Positions 1 to 8,303 of a stretch of 8,501 bases of DNA are shown here, piece by piece. The translations under genes were made by a program, and so were the position numbers. The notes below the pieces were generated by a model. The model was given only the letters and a program-made list of their open reading frames with translations. It ran no database searches and was not told where the DNA came from. Source of the stretch: Chloroflexota bacterium (GTDB lineage Bacteria > Chloroflexota > Limnocylindria > P2-11E). Within the stretch, counting starts at the first letter, position 1. Each line of letters starts with the position of its first letter. The stretch spans positions 1 through 8,501 of the forward strand of contig VBEU01000148.1 in the NCBI GenBank assembly GCA_005883775.1. Reading direction: 5' to 3'.

Positions 1-72
1 AAAGGCGGGGAGGGTGCGGTGAGCGCGCGACCCCGAGCCCGGGACAGGACCCGCAGCCGCGGCTCACATGTC

Positions 73-1053
73 TTACGGCGTGATGAAAAGTTGGGTGACC
101 ATGCGGCCGTAAGCGCCGGCGCTGATCACACCGATGCCGATTCGAGTGAACTCGGGTCTGAGGATGTTTTCTCTATGTCCTGGAGACTCCATCAGAGCGC
201 GATGAGCGACGGCAACGGATTGGGCGTAAGCCAGATTTTCACCGGCCCTCGAGTATGTAATTCTCGCCGCCTTCAGTCTGTCGAACGGCGACCCGCTTAC
301 GGGTGATTCGTGGCTGAAGTACTTCAACGTGAACATCTCCTGGGAATGCGACCGTGCGACCGGCACGAGGCGCTCGTCCAATACAAGCGCGTCAATCCCG
401 CGCTGCGTCCGCTCCTCGTTGACGAGATCGAAGAGCTGGCGCTCCGCGACCGGATCGGGGGCGAGCTCGATGCCATCGGGAAGATCGAGGCGCTCGGTCT
501 GGTCCTCGCCGATCCGGGTGACGAGGATCGGGGAGCCACCGAGCTGCCCGATGAACGACTCGATCTGCGGTTGGAAGGCGACGATCTCGGCGTTCACGAA
601 GCGGCCGGTCCGGCTCGCTTCGACCGCGGCCTTCACGTCGCTGCCGATCGGAAGGGCCTCGATCGCCAGGATCGCCACCGCAACGATGAAGAGCGAGCGG
701 ACCGCTGCTGGGAGCGTCCCAAGGATTCGATCGGCGATCCCAAGAGGGCTTCGACGGACGAGCGCGACGATCGGCCGGATCGCGAGATGGCCAGCGGCAG
801 AGAAGAGGGCCTCTGCCACGACGATGGTCACGACGAATCCGATCGTCGCAGCGACCGGTTTTGGCCGACCCGTGAGCGTCTCGACGAGCGCCGTCGCCGG
901 GCCCGCGAACGCGAGCGCGGCAGCGACCGCGAGAACCCACGATGCGAGGCTGTAGGTGGTCGCGACGAACCCCGTTCGGTACCCGGACCAAGTCGTCACG
1001 ACGATGAGCGCGAGGACGGCAGCGTCGACGGGGTTGAGGCCCGGGTCGCTCAC
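73..1053 (-). CDS. CvpA-family membrane protein fused to a CAP/SCP (YkwD-like) domain
   Basis: A 326-residue two-part protein. Residues 1-135 hold about four hydrophobic helices (roughly 10-30, 35-52, 66-88, 117-135). The opening NPVDAAVLALIVVTTWSGYRTGF pattern (D10, G24, Y25, G28) is typical of CvpA/colicin V production proteins. After a linker, residues 205-326 form a CAP domain of the bacterial YkwD type: LFDLVNEER, ARSHSQEM (H235), YFSHESP (H248), PFDR, AGENLA (E272), SPGHRENIL (H293) and a final TQLFITP strand. The CAP pocket residues are therefore present. Known of the families: CvpA domains anchor partners in the membrane (as in the actinobacterial protease MarP), and CAP domains are extracytoplasmic with varied, mostly unclear roles. 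Inference: the CAP domain faces outside and acts at the envelope. The GTG start is the only in-frame start before an upstream stop at 1087-1089. The domain calls are confident; the function is not known. Confidence 0.88.
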   Translation of the reverse strand: MSDPGLNPVDAAVLALIVVTTWSGYRTGFVATTYSLASWVLAVAAALAFAGPATALVETLTGRPKPVAATIGFVVTIVVAEALFSAAGHLAIRPIVALVRRSPLGIADRILGTLPAAVRSLFIVAVAILAIEALPIGSDVKAAVEASRTGRFVNAEIVAFQPQIESFIGQLGGSPILVTRIGEDQTERLDLPDGIELAPDPVAERQLFDLVNEERTQRGIDALVLDERLVPVARSHSQEMFTLKYFSHESPVSGSPFDRLKAARITYSRAGENLAYAQSVAVAHRALMESPGHRENILRPEFTRIGIGVISAGAYGRMVTQLFITP

Positions 1054-1075
1054 TCGCCGCGATGCTAGCGGCGAG
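1053..1075 (-). promoter_or_regulatory. Perfect hairpin abutting the GTG start of the CvpA-CAP gene
   Basis: CTCGCCGC and GCGGCGAG form a perfect 8-bp stem around a 7-base loop. On the coding strand the 3' arm ends with the G of the GTG start codon. Any ribosome binding site (there is only a weak purine run, GCGGCGAG) would therefore be inside the stem. It could lower or control translation initiation. No convincing -35/-10 pair was found in the AT-richer patch at about 1086-1110 upstream. The structure is seen directly; the role is inferred. Confidence 0.4.
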
Positions 1076-1120
1076 CGGCTGACGCCTTATGCGCTAATAC
1101 GTTTTTGACCGATCCAACCG

Positions 1121-1154
1121 GAGCCGCCGCTCCGCAGTGTGCGGGCGGCGGCTC
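1121..1154 (-). terminator. Strong GC hairpin downstream of the collagen-like gene
   Basis: GAGCCGCCGC (1121-1130) pairs perfectly with GCGGCGGCTC (1145-1154). Inside it, CCGCA (1132-1136) pairs with TGCGG (1140-1144) around a GTG loop, giving a 15-bp stem with a single unpaired T. It starts 30 bases past the stop of the collagen-like gene and lies before the CvpA-CAP gene, the expected place for a terminator on the minus strand. No U-run follows on either strand, so it would be a tail-less terminator or an mRNA 3'-end stabiliser. Confidence 0.55.
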
Positions 1155-1184
1155 GACTTACCAGCTGGTCTTCCGACCCAGGCG

Positions 1185-2471
1185 CTATTTGGAACAGATC
1201 GCGTAAATCGTCCAGCCCGGGTCGCTGACATTAAGGCTGACCGTCCACTGGTTCGACGCATTCGGGTAGCTCTCGATCGTGTACTGACCGTTGCCGCCGC
1301 CGCCGATCCCGGTGTATCCGCCGGTGACGACGTTCGGATTCGCAGCCGGACAGCTCTGCGTCGCGGATGTCCCCGACACCGACGAGCTCACGATCGTGAG
1401 CATCCCCGTGAGCGAACTTGGGCCGGTTGCACCTTGTGGACCCTGAGAACCTGCGGGACCCTGCGGGCCCGGGATTCCCTGCGGACCTTGCGCGCCTGGC
1501 GTGCCGGGATCGCCCTGTGGGCCTGGCGGGCCCATCGGACCCGGAATTCCCTGCGCACCTTGCGGGCCGACCGCGCCGGGGTCGCCCTGAGGACCCTGCG
1601 GACCTTGAGGTCCCGCTGGACCTGGGATTCCCTGCGGACCCTGGGCGCCGGGGGTGCCGGGGTCGCCCTGAGGACCTTGCGGTCCCATCGGGCCAGGAAG
1701 TCCTTGCGGACCCTGCGGACCGACCGCTCCGGGCGTGCCGGGATCGCCTTGCGGACCTGGCGCGCCCATCGGACCGGGGACTCCCTGCGGACCTTGCGCC
1801 CCGGGTGTTCCGGGCGTACCGGGATCGCCCTGCGGACCTGGCGGACCAGCCGGACCGGGAGCGCCGGGTGCGCCTGTTGCTCCCATCGGACCAGCGGGTC
1901 CCATTGGACCTGGCGGACCTGCGGGACCTGGGCCGCCGGGTGCGCCTGTTGCTCCCATCGGACCAGCGGGTCCCATCGGGCCTGGCGGACCAGCGGGACC
2001 TGGGACGCCCGGTGCGCCTGTTGCTCCCATCGGACCAGCGGGTCCCATCGGACCTGGCGGACCTGCGGGCCCTGGAGGACCGGGAGGACCAGCGGGACCT
2101 GGAGGACCAGCGGGGCCGGTGGGACCTGTGGGGCCGACGTTGCCGTTATCGCCCTTATCGCCCTTATCGCCTTTGTCGCCCTTGTCCCCGTTGTTGCCCT
2201 GAGCTCCCTGGTTGCCCTGGGCACCCTGGGGTCCGGCCGGACCGACGGCACCAGCCGGACCAACCGGGCCTGCCAAACCCGGCACTCCCATCTGGTTCCA
2301 ACTGAGATGGACCTCGGTGACCTTGCAACCAAGCGGGTCGTGAACGATCCGTAGGGCTCCGGTGGTGCCGTCGTAACAGCCGTCGATGACGCCTGTGTCC
2401 GCGGCTGCCGGACCACCTTGCAATGCGAGAAGGAGCGTGACGATCGTCCCGTAGCGTGGAAGTCTCTTCAT
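1185..2471 (-). CDS. Secreted collagen-like (Gly-X-Y repeat) protein
   Basis: A 428-residue protein. Residues 1-24 are a Sec signal peptide (KR start, hydrophobic VTLLLAL core, likely cleavage after PAAA). Residues 25-61 form a small head with C32 and C49 and the motif VHLSWNQ, often found just before bacterial collagen repeats. From G62 to G350 there are 97 Gly-X-Y triplets with no interruption. They include four GDK triplets in a charged stretch (95-109), three copies of a 24-residue unit (137-208) and a 27-residue unit beginning GDPG (215-346, last period 24). Residues 351-428 are a Ser/Thr/Gly-rich, probably beta-folded tail with C374 and C426. There is no LPXTG motif or other anchor, so it is probably released or loosely surface-bound. 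Inference: a trimeric triple-helical surface or extracellular-matrix fibre. Bacteria usually lack prolyl hydroxylation, and charged GDK triplets are thought to help stabilise such helices. The ATG start has a good Shine-Dalgarno (AGGTGG, 7 bases upstream). The specific role is unknown. Confidence 0.9.
   Translation of the reverse strand: MKRLPRYGTIVTLLLALQGGPAAADTGVIDGCYDGTTGALRIVHDPLGCKVTEVHLSWNQMGVPGLAGPVGPAGAVGPAGPQGAQGNQGAQGNNGDKGDKGDKGDKGDNGNVGPTGPTGPAGPPGPAGPPGPPGPAGPPGPMGPAGPMGATGAPGVPGPAGPPGPMGPAGPMGATGAPGGPGPAGPPGPMGPAGPMGATGAPGAPGPAGPPGPQGDPGTPGTPGAQGPQGVPGPMGAPGPQGDPGTPGAVGPQGPQGLPGPMGPQGPQGDPGTPGAQGPQGIPGPAGPQGPQGPQGDPGAVGPQGAQGIPGPMGPPGPQGDPGTPGAQGPQGIPGPQGPAGSQGPQGATGPSSLTGMLTIVSSSVSGTSATQSCPAANPNVVTGGYTGIGGGGNGQYTIESYPNASNQWTVSLNVSDPGWTIYAICSK
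1434..1829 (-). repeat. Degenerate 81-base repeats (GDPG units) in the collagen-like gene
   Basis: Units beginning GDPG occur at residues 215, 242, 269, 296 and 320, so the period is 27 residues three times and then 24. They are more diverged than the 72-base units, and the Gly-X-Y register is kept throughout. An older expansion by unit duplication is inferred. Confidence 0.75.
1848..2063 (-). repeat. Three tandem 72-base units in the collagen-like gene
   Basis: Each unit encodes 24 residues (GPPGPMGPAGPMGATGAPG followed by V, G or A, then PGPA). The DNA is nearly identical between copies; for example, the block starting gtgcgcctgttgctcccatc on the plus strand recurs at 1868, 1940 and 2012. 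The nucleotide-level identity points to recent unit duplication, and copy number is likely to vary between strains. Confidence 0.9.
2145..2189 (-). repeat. 9-base repeats encoding GDK triplets
   Basis: Four GDK triplets and one GDN triplet (residues 95-109) come from 9-base units, seen on the plus strand as repeats of ttatcgccc with synonymous drift. This is the only strongly charged part of the collagen domain. The short tandem unit is prone to slippage in multiples of 9 bases, which would keep the frame. Confidence 0.7.
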
Positions 2472-2478
2472 CCCTATG

Positions 2479-2484
2479 CCACCT
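2479..2484 (-). promoter_or_regulatory. Ribosome binding site of the collagen-like gene
   Basis: The coding strand reads AGGTGG, then 7 bases, then ATG. This is a close match to AGGAGG and supports the start at 2471. Confidence 0.7.
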
Positions 2485-2487
2485 TTC

Positions 2488-2520
2488 GGGCGCCTCGACG
2501 CCCGTCCATGTGGCCGACGG
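2488..2520 (-). promoter_or_regulatory. Two small overlapping hairpins in the uvrA/collagen gap
   Basis: GGGCG (2488-2492) pairs with CGCCC (2499-2503), and CCGTC (2502-2506) pairs with GACGG (2516-2520). The two stems share two bases, so they cannot both form fully. They lie just before the Shine-Dalgarno of the collagen-like gene and after the uvrA stop. They could be a weak uvrA terminator (no U-run) or leader structure. The stems are only 5 bp, so chance is possible. Confidence 0.28.
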
Positions 2521-2556
2521 TGATCCGCGGTTATTGAGATTCCGTTTGCACGACCA

Positions 2557-5393
<2,837 letters not shown>

Positions 5394-5394
<1 letters not shown>

Positions 5395-6107
5395 CAGGCG
5401 ACCGTAGGCGATGTCGGCGGCGCGGTCCGCAGGGCGCGCTGCACCAGCCAGAGGTAGCCAAGCCACAGCGGAAGCGCGGCGAGACCGCCCGACAGGGCAT
5501 CTCCCGCACCCGGGCGGAACGTGAATTGATTCGGCGGGACGATCGCGATCGAAAGCGCCTGGTAGATCCCCATTGGAAGAAGCGCGATCGTCGCGATGCC
5601 GAAGATCGCGGTGCCGAGGACCAGGTACGCGCGATGAAGGCCGCTCGCCCGGTCAGCGACGCCGGCAAGCGCCCGACGCGCCCACCAATGCGCTGCCCAG
5701 AAGACGCCACCAAAGATGACGAACGTGACGCCACGCACGAGGTCGTCCGCTTGTTGGCGCACGCGATCGTCTGGAGCCGGCACGAATTGAGAGGTGATCG
5801 GTGATGGAAACGGCGGGCATGTGGTGCCCGGCGGGCAGGCCTGGACCGGGAACGCGGGCTCGATGTTGGGCCGCGGACCGCCATAAATCACGTCCAGCCC
5901 GAAGGCGGCGGCGAGCACATACGAGATGATCCCCGCCACTCCGATCGCGAACGCGATCACGCCGGCGAGCGAGGCGAGATAGAGGTAGAGCCGGAGCAGG
6001 CCGCCGAGCGAAAGGTCGATCCCGTCGCGTCCGCGCTGGAGGAACAGCACGACGAGCAGGCCGATCGCGCCAAGTACGCCGAGGGCCGTCAGCACGCCGA
6101 CGAGCAT
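5394..6107 (-). CDS. Five-helix membrane protein inside the uvr operon (DUF5671-like)
   Basis: A 237-residue integral membrane protein. Hydrophobic helices lie at about 1-23, 41-69, 125-145, 159-187 and 208-226. Between helices 2 and 3 is a Pro-rich, probably extracytoplasmic loop (71-120) with a Cys pair, CPPGTTC (91-97), that could form a disulfide. RLYLYLASLAG (39-49) and FWAAHWWARRA (136-146) resemble DUF5671 membrane proteins; this is a recollection of the pattern, not a search result. It starts three bases after the uvrB stop (TAA-GGC-ATG) and its stop overlaps the uvrA ATG, so it is co-transcribed and probably translationally coupled to both repair genes. No function is known. A link between repair and the membrane (damage sensing, stress signalling or simple hitch-hiking) is inference from position only. 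No catalytic motif is visible. Confidence 0.85.
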
Positions 6108-6110
6108 GCC

Positions 6111-7571
6111 TTAGGGGCCGTGCCGGCGGCGCCGGCCGCCCGCCCGGATCACCCGCGCCGTCGTGCCGACCGGTTCGGCCGAGGCCTCGAGGCTCTCGGG
6201 GCCCTGCTCCAGGACCATGAGGCCCCGAAGCTCGACGACCTCGTCGCGAAGCAGAGCAGCCTTCTCGAACTCCAGATCCTTGGCGGCCCGCTTCATCTGG
6301 CCCTCGAGATCCTTGATGAGGCGCAGAAGCTCGTCCTTGGGCAGCGACCCCGCCGCGAGGGGACGCCGTGCCTTCTCGTTGACGCCCTCGACATCGGCGA
6401 CGTCGCGTAGACGGAGGCCGATGTCGCGGATGGCTTTGACGATGGTCTGCGGGTCGATCCCGTGCGCCGTGTTGTATGCGACCTGGATCTCGCGGCGCCG
6501 ATCCGTCTCATCGATCGCCGCTTTCATCGACGCGGTCATGCGGTCCGCGTACATGATCACGCGCCCTTCGACGTGGCGGGCCGCACGTCCGATCACCTGG
6601 ATCAGCGACCCCTCCGAGCGCAGGTAGCCCTCTTTGTCCGCGTCGAGAATCGCCACGAGCGTGACCTCCGGAAGGTCGATGCCCTCGCGGAGCAGGTTCA
6701 CACCGACCACGACGTCGTACACGCCGAGACGCAGATCGCGCAGGATCTCGACGCGCTGCAGCGTCTCGATCTCCGAGTGGAGGTACTGCACCTTGATGCC
6801 CATCTCGCGGAGGTAATCGGCGAGATCCTCGGCCATCTTCTTCGTGAGAGTGGTGACGATCGCGCGCTGGCCGCGCTCGACGCGTGTGTTCAGCTCGGCG
6901 AGGAGGTCGTCGATCTGTCCCTCGGTCCTCCGCACCTCGATCTGCGGATCGATGAGTCCGGTCGGCCGGATGATCTGCTCGACGACGTGAGACGAGTGCT
7001 CGAGCTCGTAGGGCCCCGGCGTCGCCGAGACGTAGATGGCCTGATCGAGACGCTGCTCGAACTCCGCGAACGTCAGCGGACGGTTGTCGAGCGCGCTCGG
7101 CAGCCGGAAACCGTAGTCGACCAGAATTTCCTTGCGCGATCGGTCCCCGAAATACATGCCCCGCACCTGCGGGATCGAGATGTGGGATTCGTCGACGAAC
7201 GCGAGGAAGTCCGGCGGGAAGTAGTCGAGAAGAGTCCAGGGCCGGCTGCCGGCGGGACGGCGCGCGAGATGTCTCGAGTAGTTCTCGACGCCCGCGCAGG
7301 TGCCGGTCTCGCGGAGCATCTCCAGGTCGAAGTTGGTGCGCTGGCGCAGACGCTGCGCCTCAAGCAGCCGGCCCGCATCTTCCAGCTCCTTCACGCGGTC
7401 GACAAGCTCGACCTCGATGTCCTTGATAGCCTCCAGCAGCTTCTCGCGGGGTGTGACGAAGTGCCGGGCGGGGTAGATGTCCATCTTGTCGCGCTCGGCG
7501 AGGACTTCGCCGGTGAGCGGGTCAAGCTCGGTGATCCGCTCGACGTCGTCGCCGAAGAACTCGATGCGCAC
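6111..7571 (-). CDS. uvrB: uvrB C-terminal fragment (domains 2-3 and UVR motif)
   Basis: True UvrB sequence begins upstream at about 7640 (LRRGHFRVRGDTLEIQPAYEE) and runs to the TAA at 6111. The first in-frame start is GTG at 7571 (VRIEFFGDD). Numbered from that GTG: NYSRHL (97-102); Walker B-type DESH (127-130); SATPGPYEL (182-190); TTLTKKMAEDL (240-250); LREGIDLPE (294-302); QVIGRAAR (325-332); and the C-terminal UVR motif (about 414-449, EFEKAALLRDE) that contacts UvrC. GAGGAG lies 6 bases before the GTG, so internal initiation is conceivable, but this is ordinary coding sequence in the family. The tail is Arg-rich (GGRRRRHGP). Confidence 0.78.
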   Translation of the reverse strand: MRIEFFGDDVERITELDPLTGEVLAERDKMDIYPARHFVTPREKLLEAIKDIEVELVDRVKELEDAGRLLEAQRLRQRTNFDLEMLRETGTCAGVENYSRHLARRPAGSRPWTLLDYFPPDFLAFVDESHISIPQVRGMYFGDRSRKEILVDYGFRLPSALDNRPLTFAEFEQRLDQAIYVSATPGPYELEHSSHVVEQIIRPTGLIDPQIEVRRTEGQIDDLLAELNTRVERGQRAIVTTLTKKMAEDLADYLREMGIKVQYLHSEIETLQRVEILRDLRLGVYDVVVGVNLLREGIDLPEVTLVAILDADKEGYLRSEGSLIQVIGRAARHVEGRVIMYADRMTASMKAAIDETDRRREIQVAYNTAHGIDPQTIVKAIRDIGLRLRDVADVEGVNEKARRPLAAGSLPKDELLRLIKDLEGQMKRAAKDLEFEKAALLRDEVVELRGLMVLEQGPESLEASAEPVGTTARVIRAGGRRRRHGP

Positions 7572-8143
7572 GGCGAGCTCCTCGTACGCGGGCTGGATCT
7601 CGAGCGTGTCTCCGCGGACCCTGAAGTGACCGCGCCGTAGTCGACCGGGGCGCCCAGGCCGTAGATGCAGGAGACCGACGCGACGATGATCACGTCGCGC
7701 CGCTCGAAGAGCGACCGCGTCGCCGAGTGCCGCATGCGGTCGATCTCCTCGTTGCGCGAGCTGTCCTTCTCGATGTAGGTGTCGCTCCGGGCGATGTACG
7801 CCTCGGGTTGGTAGTAGTCGTAGTACGAGACGAAGTACTGAACGGCGTTCTCGGGGAAGAACTCCTTGAACTCGCCGTAGAGCTGCGCGGCCAATGTCTT
7901 GTTGTGCGCGAGGACCAGGGTGGGCCGGCCGGCTTCGGCGATGACCTTTGCCATCGTCACGGTCTTCCCCGATCCGGTGACGCCACGCAATGTCACATGG
8001 CGCTCGCCCGCCGCGAGCGCGCTCTGCAGCCCGACGGTCGCCGCAGGCTGGTCACCGGCGAGATCCCACGGCAAAACGAGCCGGAAGGGAGCCTTCGCGG
8101 CTGGCCGATCGAGAGGAACCTGGAGCGTCTCGCCGTGGGGCAT
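7391..8143 (-). CDS. uvrB: uvrB N-terminal fragment (domain 1a/1b with beta-hairpin)
   Basis: Residues 1-170 are true UvrB; translation past about 7634 is out of frame (Ser/Arg-rich junk) until a stop at 7391, giving a 250-residue product. Seen: FRLVLPWDLAGDQP, the Q-motif-like start (20-33); Walker A GVTGSGKT (54-61); HNKTLAAQLYGEF (80-92); the damage-probing beta-hairpin region YYDYYQPEAY (107-116); SRNEEIDRMRHSAT (129-142); and ASVSCIYGLG (155-164). Alone, it would lack Walker B and helicase motifs IV-VI and so could not work as an ATPase. Confidence 0.75.
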   Translation of the reverse strand: MPHGETLQVPLDRPAAKAPFRLVLPWDLAGDQPAATVGLQSALAAGERHVTLRGVTGSGKTVTMAKVIAEAGRPTLVLAHNKTLAAQLYGEFKEFFPENAVQYFVSYYDYYQPEAYIARSDTYIEKDSSRNEEIDRMRHSATRSLFERRDVIIVASVSCIYGLGAPVDYGAVTSGSAETRSRSSPRTRSSPCASSSSATTSSGSPSLTRSPAKSSPSATRWTSTPPGTSSHPARSCWRLSRTSRSSLSTA

Positions 8144-8148
8144 GGATG

Positions 8149-8152
8149 CCTC
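8149..8152 (-). promoter_or_regulatory. Ribosome binding site of uvrB
   Basis: GAGG on the coding strand, 5 bases before the ATG at 8143. It supports this start, which also fits the short N-terminus before the conserved PFRLVLPWDLAGDQP. A nearer upstream ATG (8152-8154) is out of frame. Confidence 0.55.
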
Positions 8153-8158
8153 ATTCTA
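8153..8158 (-). promoter_or_regulatory. Candidate -10 box of the uvrB operon
   Basis: TAGAAT matches the TATAAT consensus at 5 of 6 positions. The LexA box lies directly upstream, where the spacer would be. The best -35 is weak (TTCAGT, 8175-8180, 16-base spacer, 3 of 6). Transcription from here would begin only a few bases before the ATG and would leave out the GAGG site, so the message would be almost leaderless. Otherwise the true promoter lies further upstream. Confidence 0.35.
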
Positions 8159-8171
8159 GAACAGACGTTCT
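8158..8171. promoter_or_regulatory. LexA/DinR SOS box upstream of uvrB
   Basis: AGAACAGACGTTCT has perfect 5-base inverted arms around four bases, and fits the Bacillus-type consensus GAACRNRYGTTY at every position. It is 14 bases before the uvrB ATG, in the gap between uvrB and cpaB. uvrB and uvrA are classic SOS genes, so repression by LexA and induction by DNA damage are expected for the whole uvrB-membrane protein-uvrA operon. The cpaB start is 132 bases away, so co-regulation of that gene is less likely. Confidence 0.85.
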
Positions 8172-8249
8172 GCTACTGAATCGCCGCCCGCAGACCCTTC
8201 CATTGTCGCGCATCAACACCCGTTTGAGTCCTGTCCAGATGTAGGCCGT

Positions 8250-8258
8250 TGCTACAGT
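8250..8258 (+). promoter_or_regulatory. Candidate extended -10 promoter for cpaB
   Basis: TGCTACAGT is a TG-N extended -10 with TACAGT (4 of 6), 45 bases before the GTG start of the cpaB-like gene. No good -35 lies at 16-18 bases upstream. Weak support only. Confidence 0.25.
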
Positions 8259-8303
8259 CGCCGCCGACACCCGCTGAGAACGTCCGAAGAGGGAAGGATA
8301 AGA

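Larger units (their letters stand above)
6111..8143 (-). pseudogene. uvrB: uvrB, excinuclease ABC subunit B, interrupted by an internal deletion/frameshift
   Basis: UvrB is the damage-verifying, helicase-like subunit that UvrA loads at lesions and that recruits UvrC for incision. The whole locus is recognisable, but it spans 2033 bases, which is not a multiple of three. The N-terminal part runs in one frame to GLGAPVDYG (about residue 170, near 7634). The protein then resumes in another frame at LRRGHFRVRGD (from 7640). Family members have about 35 residues between these motifs, which would hold the QY.RND segment, and these are absent. The frame change requires the loss to be one base more than a multiple of three, for example about 100 or 103 bases. 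Restoring it would give about 710 residues, a normal length. The rest shows no decay: both halves keep all motifs, so the break is either very recent or an assembly error. First gene of the operon; the start at 8143 has GAGG (8149-8152) 5 bases upstream and a LexA box close by. Confidence 0.88.

Noticed and set aside
1..72. Possible terminator after the CvpA-CAP gene (CGGG/CCCG stem at 40-53 and AGCCGCGGCT at 55-64)
   Set aside because: The stems are short or have no loop, and no T-run follows; nothing better than chance in GC-rich DNA. No gene is seen in these 72 bases.
310..1068. Plus-strand open frame opposite the CvpA-CAP gene
   Set aside because: It is Arg/Asp/Glu-rich with no recognisable domain, while the opposite strand has clear membrane helices and CAP motifs.
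1434..2063. Direct repeats considered as a CRISPR array
   Set aside because: The repeats are contiguous, coding and in Gly-X-Y register, with no unique spacers.
1735..2202. A plus-strand open frame that also reads as Gly-X-Y (155 residues)
   Set aside because: Gly-Pro codons (GGN CCN) are nearly their own reverse complement, so the antisense of a collagen gene also reads as Gly-X-Y. It has no signal peptide, head or tail; the minus-strand frame has all three and a good ribosome binding site.
1137..2354. Long plus-strand and alternative minus-strand open frames over the collagen gene
   Set aside because: Their Arg/Thr/Trp- or Arg/Val-rich repeats are shadows of the GC-rich 9-base codon pattern and match no family.
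5395..5466. Upstream start of UvrA adding 24 residues
   Set aside because: The extra residues match nothing in UvrA and would overlap the membrane gene by 73 bases. The family N-terminus starts at the ATG at 5394.
8270..8285. Second LexA site near the cpaB start (GAGAACGTCC)
   Set aside because: Only one half site is present; the GTTC partner at four bases distance is missing.
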